DNA from: Welwitschia mirabilis
Lineage: Eukaryota; Gnetophyta; Gnetopsida; Welwitschiales
Assembly: GCA_051453625.1 (NCBI GenBank)
Contig: JBOZIK010000001.1
Span: forward strand, 249,358,262 to 249,378,986
Length of the DNA stretch: 20,725 bases
Direction: 5' to 3'
Shown here: positions 1 through 9,178 of the stretch, piece by piece
Layout: every line of letters begins with the position of its first letter
How positions within the stretch are numbered: the stretch's first letter is position 1
Position numbers and translations under genes: made by a program
The notes under the pieces: generated by a model
What the model saw: the letters and a program-made list of their open reading frames with translations, nothing else
The model's database searches: none
What the model was told of the DNA's origin: nothing

Positions 1-56
1 TGTGTGTGTGTGTGTGCACACGTGTGCACGTGCACGTGCGCGCGCACACACACATA
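1..56. repeat. Alternating pyrimidine-purine TG/CG/CA microsatellite
   Basis: Every base from 1 to 56 strictly alternates pyrimidine-purine: a (TG)8 run, a mixed CACGTG/CGCG section, then a CA run. The middle is palindromic, and CACGTG occurs at 19-24, 27-32 and 33-38. Such tracts are classic Z-DNA formers. The tract starts at the window edge, so its full length is unknown. It is the most CpG-rich piece of an otherwise CpG-poor window. Confidence 0.95.
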
Positions 57-182
57 AAAGAAGCCAAAGTAGTAAGGCATCATTATGCTAGCAATTTTAC
101 CCTTGATACAGAGCTTAAAATAATTAAATTAAGTAAATTTTATGAGCTATGGCTTGACTTAAAGGGAATGCATGTTCAATAG
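57..182 (+). other. Short open stretch, possible decayed coding fragment
   Basis: From AAA at 57 to TAG at 180-182 there are 41 uninterrupted codons. The composition is protein-like (containing HHYASNF, LDTELKI and FYELWLDLKG) and unlike the low-complexity translations typical of AT-rich spacer. There is no start codon in context because the frame runs into the TG/CA repeat. I do not recognise the family. It could be a transposon or exon remnant, or chance, since 41 codons is not improbable. Confidence 0.2.
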
Positions 183-894
183 GAGTATTTCTAAGTTATA
201 TTATAAATAAATCTTTAGAGGTTAATAATGGTTGATATTTATTACTTTGGCATAATATCAGAACATAATTTTCATTTATCATCATAATGTATACTTGATA
301 AATAATCTTGGTGTTATATGTTGAGAAAATTATATTTTGATATCACAATGACATTTGTAGTTTTTGGAATAAAAATTAGGATGTTACAATAGGAATAAAG
401 ACTTATTTCTATTTTTAGCATTTATTATGTTTTTTAATTTTTAGCATTTGTTATGCTTTTTTGTTTTTACTTAAACTTTTATGATACATTATCTTGATAT
501 TGTGGTCCTTTATATATGGTGTTAGAGGTAGATTACATTTATATTGACTCATGAATCCTTACTACATCCTTAGGATGAGAAAAAATCCTTTAGAGACTCA
601 TGAGAACAATTTTCATTGTGATTGCTATATATTGCAACTATGTGATTTTGAAGGTTTTGAACCCTAGGTATTTATAGAATTTAAAAAAGATTTTACAAAG
701 TAGATCTTAGTTATAGAAGCACAGGTCTCTTGATAACAGATTCCTAAGGTGTTTAAGAAATTGCAAAAGAAATAATAATGGAAAACAATTCAACAATAAT
801 AAAAAATAATTTATTTTTTAAAAAAATACATTTTTGCAACTATAGTCTTTTTTAATTGCTATAAAGTATCATATTTCATAATTTCATATACCTA
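183..894. other. AT-rich spacer, no gene recognised
   Basis: About 700 bases with stops in all frames and no RNA gene that I can see. Its right part must contain the outer end of element A's 5' LTR: by length comparison with the 3' LTR the start should lie near 740-850, but I cannot align it confidently or find a TGTGACATC-like start. Confidence 0.5.
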
Positions 895-2171
895 ATGTCA
901 AATGACATACACATGATACACTTAGCATGATTTTTAACATATAAAAATTGACATTTATATTAAGTATTTTAGGCCAATTTATTATAAATAAAGACATTAA
1001 TTTAATTTATCTAATCATAAAATATGTCTTTTATTATTTTTAAAATAAAATTAAATGTTATGCTTTTCTCCATATTAATTGTAGATATTTAGCAATGTTT
1101 TGGAAAACATGGCAAAAGATGGACCCAATTCCACATAAAACAATAGTAGTAATAGAGATATGTGGTGGTGATATGTAGCAGAAGCATTTGAAGACATGTG
1201 GCAAAGGCATGTAGAGGTGGCATCGGAGCTATGTGATAATCTCCATTAAACGCTATAAGACAACCTCCACCAAATGCTAAATGATGAAGATTCTACCTAA
1301 TACTAGAATATAGAATCTTATCTACCTAACACTATATGATAATATCCAGCAAATGCTACAAGATAGAATCTTATCTACCTAATATTAAATGAAGAATATT
1401 CTACCTAACACTACAAGCTAAGATCATAATCACTCCATCCTCATATCTCTCTATAAAAGAGTCTTGAATCCTTCATTATATTTATCTTTAGCTTGAAGAA
1501 TTGTGGTACTTTAGAGCATCAACATTTGATGCTGTTTTAGATGATTCTTTGGGGGAGTGAACTAGTTTTTGAGGATTGTTGAGGAAATTTTCTTGCATCT
1601 TTCTTTTATTATTAAAATGTTATTCCCTTTTTGTAATACAAAAGTTGTTTTATTTGATCTTAATTAATGAGTAATATTATAATTGGGATGCTTAAATAAA
1701 TTATTTAACTATCAAGTTTAATTTAGTTGTATGTGTTCCTCTTTATCACTTAGTCTTTTAATTTTATAGATCTTGAGTACTATAGGAGTTCTTACTTTCT
1801 ATGATTATTTAAAACTATAGTATTAACTAGATTCATCATTTATCATATTATGGATGAGATTATGTCCCAAGAATTAGACCAAATGCACTTGATATTTTTT
1901 ATGATTTTGCTAGAACACAATTGAACAACATTAAAGGATTGCATAGGATAAATTAGCAATGCCTTGGAGCTAGTTTGTTTTTCTCCTCTCTAAGATAAAT
2001 TTTAACTCTTCTTTAAACATCACTATTTTCCTTTCTTTCTTTACTTTGTAACTTAAATTAACATTAAAGTTAATGCAACTTTGAACCTAAACCCATGTTA
2101 TCCATAAGAAAGAATGATAACTACATGAAAAATTAGTTTTAAATCCAATATATTGTACTACAAGTTCATCA
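895..2171 (+). repeat. 5' LTR of element A (outer end not resolved)
   Basis: It aligns along its length with 6626-8009; shared blocks include the TTAACAT-ATAAAAATTGACATT region near 937, GATTCTACCTAAT, TCTTATCTACCTAA, GGGGGAGTGAACTAGT and a common 3' end CTACAAGTT-ATCA. The 3' end is placed at the CA at 2170-2171, just before the primer site. The outer 5' part is shorter than in the 3' LTR and aligns only patchily before about 935, so it has a deletion or rearrangement. Divergence is substantial, with many substitutions and small indels, indicating an old insertion. Confidence 0.85.
1452..1458 (+). promoter_or_regulatory. Candidate TATA box in 5' LTR of element A
   Basis: TATAAAA in the context CTCTCTATAAAAGAG. 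The same box sits at the equivalent place in the other LTR (7287-7293), so it is the likely core promoter for element transcription (U3/R side). This is inference from conservation and position. Confidence 0.7.
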
Positions 2172-2176
2172 AATTT

Positions 2177-2194
2177 TGGCATTGTTGCTAAGAT
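2177..2194 (+). other. Decayed primer binding site for tRNA-Asp
   Basis: The site reads TGGCATTGTTGCTAAGAT. Compared with the Athila-type site TGGCGCCGTTGCCGGGGA, 12 of 18 bases match and five of the six differences are transitions (C to T or G to A). It lies five bases after the LTR's terminal CA, where the primer site for minus-strand DNA synthesis belongs. Confidence 0.8.
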
Positions 2195-3025
2195 AATGGC
2201 ATGGTAGCATATCAGAGGAGAAATAGTTTCTTTTTTTTTTTCTAGCAAGCATTATGCATCATTTTTATTTATCTAGTGGTGGGTATTGGTTCTTCTTTCA
2301 CTGATACTTAAACTAGTCCTTTTTTACTTTTTTTATGTTTCTGTTATTTTTCTTTCTAGTGGATTAATACTAGTCCTTTTGGTGTTATCCCAAACTAGTC
2401 CATTTTTCCTTTCTTGTATGTGCTTTTTAGTGATTGATAGCAATCCTTTTAGTATTATTTTAAAATTATCTAGATTTTTAAAGTTTGTTTTTGATTTTCT
2501 AACTTATTTTCTCTAGGTTTAATGTTTGTTGCAGGTTACTTTAGAGTTAAGAAAACTTTAAGAACTTAAAAATTTTTAATCAAACTTTATGATTGCATTA
2601 CATGCCTTTATTTTTTTTTATGTTATCCACGTTTCTAAAGTTTTCTGGATGCATAAAATGTTAAAATTTTCTTAATATTATTTTGTAATTCTCATTACAT
2701 TTTACTTACATTCTTCATCTTTATTTTATTTCACTATTTTTGTAAAATGATTAAAACCTTTAAAATTTTCTAAAGATTTCATTATGTTGGACTTGATTTT
2801 ATTCATGTTTCTTATTTCTATTTTATTTAATTGCATCCTTGACATTATAAACGTTTTGTATGTAATTAAAAAACATTTTTATAAATCCTTGAAACCCTCT
2901 ATGTCTTATAGTTCCTAATTTTCTCATTTTTTTGTTTATTGTTTGAACTTTCTTGCAAACCATCTGCACATATCTCTCACATGACCTAGACCCATGATAG
3001 AATAGGAAGTTTAACCTAAGACAAC
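2195..3025 (+). other. Leader of element A, T-rich, non-coding
   Basis: This is the untranslated stretch between the primer site and gag. It is strongly T-rich on the + strand, with repeated ACTAGTCC words near 2312, 2370 and 2393. An open frame at 2286-2516 is a by-product of poly-T (it encodes mostly F, L, V and S) and has no retroelement motif. Long leaders are normal in this group of elements. Confidence 0.6.
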
Positions 3026-4710
3026 ATGGACTTCTCTACTGATCATAAATGGATAAGAGACATCAAAGCTCAAAATGAGAATTAAGCTTGCGATGAATTC
3101 CAAAAACAAATCTCAATTGTATAAAATAGCTAAAATAATTAACCAGCTCATCATAACATGATCTAAATGATTCACTTATATCCTTTGATGGGGTTTTATT
3201 AAACTAAGAAATGCACAATAGGTTATAGATATATTATTTCATCTAAGAAGAGGTCAAATGACAAGTTTTCCTCACTACTACCACTAAATTAACCTAGGTA
3301 GAAACTTCGTGATTACCTCTAACCACAAAGCCTAGGAACACCCTCTTGCATAGTTATATCATCCATTAATTAGAGGATAGAGTTTAAACCTTCTATTATC
3401 TAACTCTTAATTCATTTCCATGGCTCTAAATTTAAAGATCCATATTTGTACCTTAAGGAATTCAAGTATTTCTTATCAATTGTCCCTTAATATCTTAAAA
3501 CTTATAATGCACTTAGACTTACTTTATTTTTTTCCTCTTGAAAAAGAAGGTAAAATGTTGATTATATACCCTAATATCCTTTTTTATTATAAATTGGATA
3601 GATATAAGTAAATCTTTATCTTTATGTTCTCTCCTAGCCACAAGAAAAATTCCCTTAGAAAAGAAATCATGAACTTCCAAAAAAAGGATCACGAAACCTT
3701 CTCCCAAATCTTAGAAAACTATAAATATTTATTATTAAATTGTTATAACATGGTTTTGAGCTAGGTAGGAAGATAAGTTTCTTTTATGATGGATTATTCA
3801 CAAATAATTACCAACTATGGAAATGATAGGCAGTGGAAATTTCCTAAGCATGCCCTTGGATGAGGTTTAGAAGTATTTAGGAAGTTTAGCTAAAAGCTCA
3901 AAAATTGGTAGAAACATATGGAATATTTAAAGTGTATTATTTAATTAGATAAACTAGTGTTTTTAAGATCCCAAAAAAATTTAAGGTAAGTAATAGAATT
4001 AATAAACTATCAAGAAAGTTAAAAGCATTAACTGCCTCACCCTCAGTCTCATTTATGGTTGCTAAAACCAAGTGTTTAATTTGTCATATCAATATTCATG
4101 AAATCACTAAATGTCCATCTATCACTATATTCCAAAGCATAATTAATTAATAGGTAAACTTAGTAGCAAAATAATGGCAAAACCTCAATAATGATCCATA
4201 CTCATACGCATACAACCTTGGGTGGAGGAATTATCCTAATTTTTCTTGGAAATAAGAAAATTAGATTAATTAACCAAGAAATCCATACCCTTCCTCCTCT
4301 TTTCAATCATTCAAATCAACTACCAAAAACTTCCATAGTATAACTCATTGGATGATGTCCTTAAAAAATTTATAGAAATACAAATACAAATAAACTAAAT
4401 ACAAGAATAAACAAATCAAATATTTGAACAAATACATTAAATACTTGAATAAAACATAAACCAACTCCAATAAACCATCCCCCACATTCTCTCATTGATA
4501 AAAAAAGGGAAATAGGAAAACTCCTTATGAGTGCCTAGCCTAATCATAAGGAAGTTAGATTTATTAAAGAAGAATCAAATCACTTAGAAAAAGAAAAATC
4601 AATTTACCTTAGAAGTGGAATAGAGATTAACCAAGGGTTATCATAGAATAGAGACAAGGAAAAGGTAAAAGAGAAAGATATAACTCCTTACCAAGCAACT
4701 TTACCTTTCT
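3026..4710 (+). pseudogene. gag: Gag of element A (Ty3/gypsy Athila-type), broken
   Basis: Gag would form the capsid/nucleocapsid of the virus-like particle. The start is taken at ATG 3026, which is in frame with the first conserved block. That block, 3293 to about 3540, reads LRDYL..., TPSCIVIS..., and then, after 3422, GSKFKDPYLYLKEFKYF. The frame then shifts: LEKEGKML near 3536-3562, and FSPSHKKNSLRKEIMNF at 3627-3677 continuing in one frame to 3752. A CCHC knuckle follows at 4073-4114, then in the same frame DPYSYAYNLGWRNYPNFSW at 4193-4249. This order matches plant gypsy gag proteins. There are at least two frameshifts and many stops, mostly TAA/TAG/TGA. The section after 4250 is a K/N/Q-rich tail with only weak similarity to the usual linker. 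Family assignment is secure; lineage is less so. Confidence 0.82.
4073..4114 (+). other. CCHC zinc knuckle codons in element A gag
   Basis: The frame reads CLICHINIHEITKC, an exact C-X2-C-X4-H-X4-C spacing, the nucleic-acid-binding nucleocapsid motif of retroelement Gag. The usual glycine before the histidine is absent. It survives although stops occur a few codons later in the same frame. Confidence 0.85.
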
Positions 4711-4718
4711 TCCAAGAT

Positions 4719-4931
4719 TTGAATAAAGAAAAGGTAATACACTTAGAAGAATCATTTCCTAGATACAAAGAGCCTTTACCTTTTCCCCAATGCCTTAGAA
4801 AGAATAACATTAAGAAACCACAACTTGAGGCCTTAGATATTTTCAAAGAAATTAAAATGAACATACTTATTCTAGAAGCAATTAAGAAGGCACCCTTTCA
4901 TGCAATCCTTAAGGATATGTGGATAATATAA
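4719..4931 (+). pseudogene. Gag-protease junction segment of element A
   Basis: This open stretch of 70 codons contains PLPFPQCLRKNNIKKPQLEA, then a helix-like segment ending ALKDM-like (HAILKDMW). Plant gypsy polyproteins have a conserved PFPQRL... block followed by a segment of this length just before the aspartic protease, and this matches it in order and spacing. The methionine at 4719 is internal to the original polyprotein, not a true start. The region after 4931 (KIKSFLA, PK.KDPSCPTIAITI) continues the same conserved stretch in other frames. No enzymatic function resides here. It is the longest uninterrupted coding piece left in element A. Confidence 0.75.
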
Positions 4932-5003
4932 AGATGTGTAAATGTTAAAATCAAATCCTTCTTAGCCTAGCAAATAGGTATAATCATCCAAAACTAGATT
5001 CTG

Positions 5004-5464
5004 CCTAAGTAGAAAGATCCAAGTTGCCCCACGATAGCCATTACAATTAGAGATAAAAACATTAAGCAAGCCCATTATCTTAGGAAGACATTTTTTTGTA
5101 ACTTCCAATACTTTAATTAATTGTAGGAACAATTAAATAAAAATATTGTTGGGAAAAATAACTATAAACTTAGACATTTTTGATGCAATGAATTTATTAA
5201 GTAATCCTAAAGAGGCTAATTAACTTAATGAAACTAGCAACTTTGAATGTTTGTCTTTCAAGCCAAATATTTTCAACTTGTCACTATTATTTGATTATTA
5301 CTTCTTTGACTCTGAACCTAATAGTTATGATCCTATTGAGTCTTTTATAATAAGTCATCCTAAAAACTAATTTTTACCTAAGGATGCTTTTCTCATGATC
5401 ACCTTTCCACATCATTATCACTCATTCCACCACCCTTTTAAACCTTCCCATTCACTAAATCCAT
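5004..5464 (+). pseudogene. Aspartic protease remnant of element A with catalytic core deleted
   Basis: The protease would cut the Gag-Pol polyprotein. The segment 5004-5072 reads PK-stop-KDPSCPTIAITIRDKNIKQA, the N-terminal flank of gypsy protease. From 5071, one frame over, it reads PIILGRHFFVTSNTLINCRN, the block near the protease C-terminus. The two blocks abut or overlap at 5070-5073, so the part that should carry the active-site D-[LST]-G-A motif and the flap is missing. Downstream, the 5071 frame stays nearly open to 5464 with few stops (5134, 5221, 5368), including NLDIFDAMNLLSNPKEA and an acidic stretch FDSEPNSYDPIESF that fits the protease-RT linker. No RT follows. The deletion removes roughly the whole catalytic half. 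Confidence 0.78.
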
Positions 5465-6616
5465 GATCAAATTACTTCATCAAACTCATAAATCATCCAT
5501 TTAAACCATCAAGCTATGAGTTTTTGATACTTACTAATTTAGGTTAAGAACTCTTAAAATAATAATCAATAATAAGAGGCCATATTATTATCTCAATAAT
5601 GGTTAAGATCAAGTTTACTTATGGGTTTTTAAAGGAAACAATGCTTATTTCAAGTAGGTTAGTTAAGAATGCATTTACCTAGGGTCTTTGATTTTGGTAA
5701 AACTTGATTAAAAAGGTAGGATTGACTCTTACATGTGTTCTTTAAGTAAAAATCCTTTAATGGGGATAAGATTTATATTTAATGAACTAATAAGCTAATG
5801 AACCCATAAAAGTGTAGAAAAATGATGATGGGAAGATGAATGAAAAAAATAGTACATCTACTCTCTAAAATAAGATAACATTAATCACTTAGTTGGGTTT
5901 AGTTAACTACATTAGAGCCATGGAAACCTACTGACAATGCAACTTTAATGATCTAATTTCAACATTTTTAACTACATTAGAGGTATAAACACTCACTAGT
6001 TATGTAGCAATGATTTCTACATAATACAACATGGTTAACTCTATTGGAAAAAAAACATCATATGACTAGATCCTTAATATGATTCAAAGAAATAATACTA
6101 AGCACATAAGAAAAAGTAGAAATGAAAAATAACGGAATGAAAAGATGGGAATTAGAGGCCTTATGTGAATGGTTGTCTCTTAACTATCATACTTAGGATT
6201 TGCATTGATTCCTTAGATTCCTATAAGTTACTTGATCAAAACTTCACTGAGTTGATATCACGATCCACTTAAAATACAAAATATAATAAAAGGGTTTATA
6301 ACTTATGTTAGTTCACTCATTTATTTATTACTTTCTAATTCCATTCCATTCACATATTTTCTATCTTATTTATCTTGCATTAGTTCACTACATTTCACTT
6401 CCCATCATTTTCATAGTAAATAACTCATAAGGAATTAATTAATTTTATGAATAGTTTTTCCACTTAACACATGTTTGGTTGTAAATGGCTTGCCTTTTTT
6501 CTTAGCTTAATTTACATTATTTTTAATTAAATAACTCTTCATGATCTATCTATGTTTATGTTCTTAAATTAATTAAATGTTTTTACCATAACATCTTAGG
6601 ATAAAGTTTATTTTTG
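5465..6616 (+). other. Unassigned interior of element A, no RT or integrase found
   Basis: In an intact element RT, RNase H and integrase would follow the protease. I found no YxDD, no HHCC finger and no D,D35E-like blocks here, and all frames are closed by frequent stops. A short word TTAACTACATTAGAG occurs twice (near 5902 and 5969). The right part is probably the 3' untranslated region before the polypurine tract. The rest is either extremely decayed pol or unrelated filler. Confidence 0.5.
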
Positions 6617-6625
6617 GTTAGGGGA
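6615..6625 (+). other. Polypurine tract of element A
   Basis: GGTTAGGGGA immediately precedes the TGTGACATC start of the 3' LTR. Position and purine content fit the primer site for plus-strand DNA synthesis. Two thymines interrupt it. Confidence 0.6.
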
Positions 6626-8009
6626 TGTGACATCTTAATTTTTAGTTGATTTTTATAATTTTTTTTACTTTAATGCCTTAATCATGTAAAATTGATCATA
6701 AAATTTTTAAATTATATAATTCACATACTTAAAATGCTTTTGACATAGATACTTTTTCCATGTTTAATGATTTCATTATTGACTTTTTGCTAAGGAACTA
6801 ATAAAAGAATGATTAGAGAGTGTGTTAACATGTAAAAATTGACATTTATATCAAATGTTTTAAGCTAATTTATTATAAATAAAGATATTAATTTAGTTAC
6901 TTTAATCATAAAATAAATTTTATATTGTTTTTAAAATAAAATTAAATATTATGATTTTTTTCATATTAATTGTAGATCTTTAGCCATGTTTTGGAACATT
7001 TGGTGGAAGATGGACATAATTCTACATAAACTAATGATAGTAATAGAGATATAAGATGGTGATACATAACAAAAGCATTTGAACACACATGGTAAAGACA
7101 TGTGGAGTGTGATTGGAGCTCAGTGATGATATTCACCAAATACTACAAGACAATCTTCACCAAAGCTAAATAACAAAGATTCTACCTAATGCTAGATAGA
7201 ATCTTATCTACCTAATGCTAAATGCTAAATATTCTACCTAATACTATAATTTAAGAATGTGACCATCCCTTACACTAACCTCTCCCTATAAAAGGGCCTT
7301 AAACCCTTTATGTTATTCATCTTTGGCTTGGCAAATTATAGCACTTTAATGCATTAACTTGTGATGGCTTTCTAGGTAACTCTGTGGGGGAGTGAACTAG
7401 TCTTTAAGGATTGTTAAGGAGTCCTTTTTGCTTTTTTTTTTTTGCTATAAAGTTATTCCCATTTATAATATAAAATTTCATTTTTTTTAATCTTGATTTA
7501 TGAGAAATATCATAATTGGGATTCTTAGATAACTTCTTTAACTATTACATTTAATTTAGTTGTGTGAATTTCTCTTTATAACTTAGTCTTTTAATTTATA
7601 AATCTTGAGTGCTTCAGGAGTCCTTACTTATAATTATTATTTAAGACTATAGTATTAGTTGAATTTATGATTTTATCATATGATGGATAATATTATGCCC
7701 TGTAAATCGGATCAAAAGCACTTAATGATTTTTATTGTTTTGTAGGAAGATAATTGAAAAACATTAAAGTAAAAATTGCCTAGGACAAATTGATGATGCC
7801 TTGGAGCTAGTTTTCTTTTCTCCTCTTTAAGATGAATTTCAATTCTTCTCTAATCTTCACCATTTTCCTTTCTCTTTTTTACTTTATAATTTTTATTAAG
7901 ATTAAAGTTAGTGTGACTTAAAATTAAAACATGTTTTATCTTTAAGAAAGAATAATAGCTAAGTGCAAATTTAGATCTAAATCTAAGACATCATACTACA
8001 AGTTAATCA
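6626..8009 (+). repeat. 3' LTR of element A
   Basis: It starts with TGTGACATC after the polypurine tract and ends with CA at 8008-8009, for 1384 bases. It aligns with the 5' LTR from its position 6826 onward to the end. The first 200 bases have only patchy counterparts in the 5' LTR. It contains TATAAAA at 7287-7293 and the block GGGGGAGTGAACTAGT shortly after 7384. Confidence 0.87.
7287..7293 (+). promoter_or_regulatory. Candidate TATA box in 3' LTR of element A
   Basis: TATAAAA in the context CTCTCCCTATAAAAGGGCC, conserved with 1452-1458 and better preserved. It could in principle read out into 3' flanking DNA; there is no evidence that it does. Confidence 0.68.
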
Positions 8010-8580
8010 ATGATATACTATAATGTCAGATATCAAACATTAAATTACATTACATGATATTTTACATAATATATCATGCTATTAAACATCATACATGCTA
8101 TCAAATGCTATATGCGTTATTAAACATTATACTAATACTCTATATAGTGTAACATTCTAAATTCATATATCAAGATTTGTTGTTGAAGTCCTTTTTGATA
8201 CATAGAAGTAAGATTTAACACAAAGAGATTTATCCCACCTAGGAGATAATTTAACAGCTAATATAGGAAGTAATATTAAAAGGGGGTTTGATATCCTAGA
8301 GGATCTTTAACACTAGGAAAAGATTGAAGACCAAAGACAAGGTATTTATAATCATGTCTTTTTCATACTAGATAAAATAAAATTCATTATTCATATAGTA
8401 AAAATTGTGAATTACTTCTTCATGATTTCACAAGGTATTAGACTTAAAATAATGCATAGAAAATAATTTAGAACTTATGCTATTTTTTCTACTTTAGATG
8501 AGAGTTTTTTCAATAATTCCCATTATGGTAATGTATATTTTTGCAATCATTATATCCTTAATTCAAAATTAAAAATCACA
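8010..8580. other. AT-rich spacer with a short degenerate repeat
   Basis: No gene is recognisable. Between about 8030 and 8130 a word like TATCAAACATTA / TATTAAACATCAT / TATCAAATGCTAT / TATTAAACATTAT recurs every 20-25 bases, a weak tandem array. The rest is unassigned. Confidence 0.5.
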
Positions 8581-9178
8581 AATATCTTGCAAAATATAAC
8601 ACACTAGTATAGATAAGAGTTAATCTAAATGTTATAATCCACTGAAGGCACTAGGAAATAAGAAAGAAAATTGATTCCAAATGAAATTTTTTTGCATTTT
8701 TTAAGTGGAAATAGAATAAATAACAATGCAGGAAAATAATACAAGTAAATACTCTATGCAAATGAAATGCAAAGGTTCTTTGAATGAAATCTCTATCTAA
8801 CTACTAGATCAAGATATCATAGAGATTGTTCTTGTATAACCTATATCAATCAAGGAAAGCTATCATTAGATCAAAACCAACCTAGGCTATTAGGCATGTC
8901 AAATAAAACATAAAAATATGCAAAGATTAAGCTATGAAATGAAATGTAATGCAACTAAAATACCAATGTCAATATTAACAAAGGTTTTCCTTATGAGTTA
9001 TATTACAAATGAAGTTGTCACAGAGTCATAAACAGTATAACCATAAGGGAGATACACATAATAAAAGATATTAAAAAGAAAACAAACTTTTAATTAAAAG
9101 TGAACCAAAATTATGTTATAAAACGGTAGCACCTCAATGAAGGATGGATAGCCCAACATCAAGGAAGACATCTATTTG
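8581..9178 (-). repeat. R3 repeat, copy 1 (possible minus-strand LTR part)
   Basis: This block is homologous to 20196-20725 in the same orientation. Shared landmarks are CTTGCAAAA, AGTATAGA-AGAGTT, AATCC-A-GAAGGCACTAGG, ACCATAAGGGA, and AGC-CCTCAATG-A with CAACA-CAAGGAA near the right end. Sequence similarity to its partner stops sharply at the CTTGCAAAA end, suggesting an element boundary. On the minus strand the block lies downstream of a TATAAATA box (9227-9234), so an R-U5 or leader role in a minus-strand retroelement is plausible. No coding capacity is seen and the family is not recognised. Confidence 0.75.

Larger units (their letters stand above)
895..8009 (+). mobile_element. Element A: degenerate Ty3/gypsy (Athila-type) LTR retrotransposon, internally deleted
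   Basis: Two diverged direct LTRs enclose a primer site complementary to tRNA-Asp, a gypsy-type gag with a CCHC knuckle, the conserved gag-protease junction and the protease C-terminal part, in canonical order. The tRNA-Asp primer site, the gag signature after the knuckle (DPYS..YN.GWRN.PNFSW) and LTRs of about 1.4 kb point to the Athila branch of the OTA gypsy elements. An intact element of this kind is around 10 kb or more; here only about 4.4 kb separates the LTRs. RT, RNase H, integrase and any env-like ORF are not recognisable. It is unable to transpose by itself. Lineage assignment is from motifs by eye, not from a tree. Confidence 0.85.

Noticed and set aside
2286-2516. 76-codon open frame, hydrophobic, membrane-like translation
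   Set aside because: It is a product of the T-rich leader of element A (F/L/V/S only), with no motif and no homologue that I recognise.
3519-3707. Minus-strand open frame opposite gag of element A
   Set aside because: It is a shadow of the gag remnant, which is supported by conserved motifs on the + strand.
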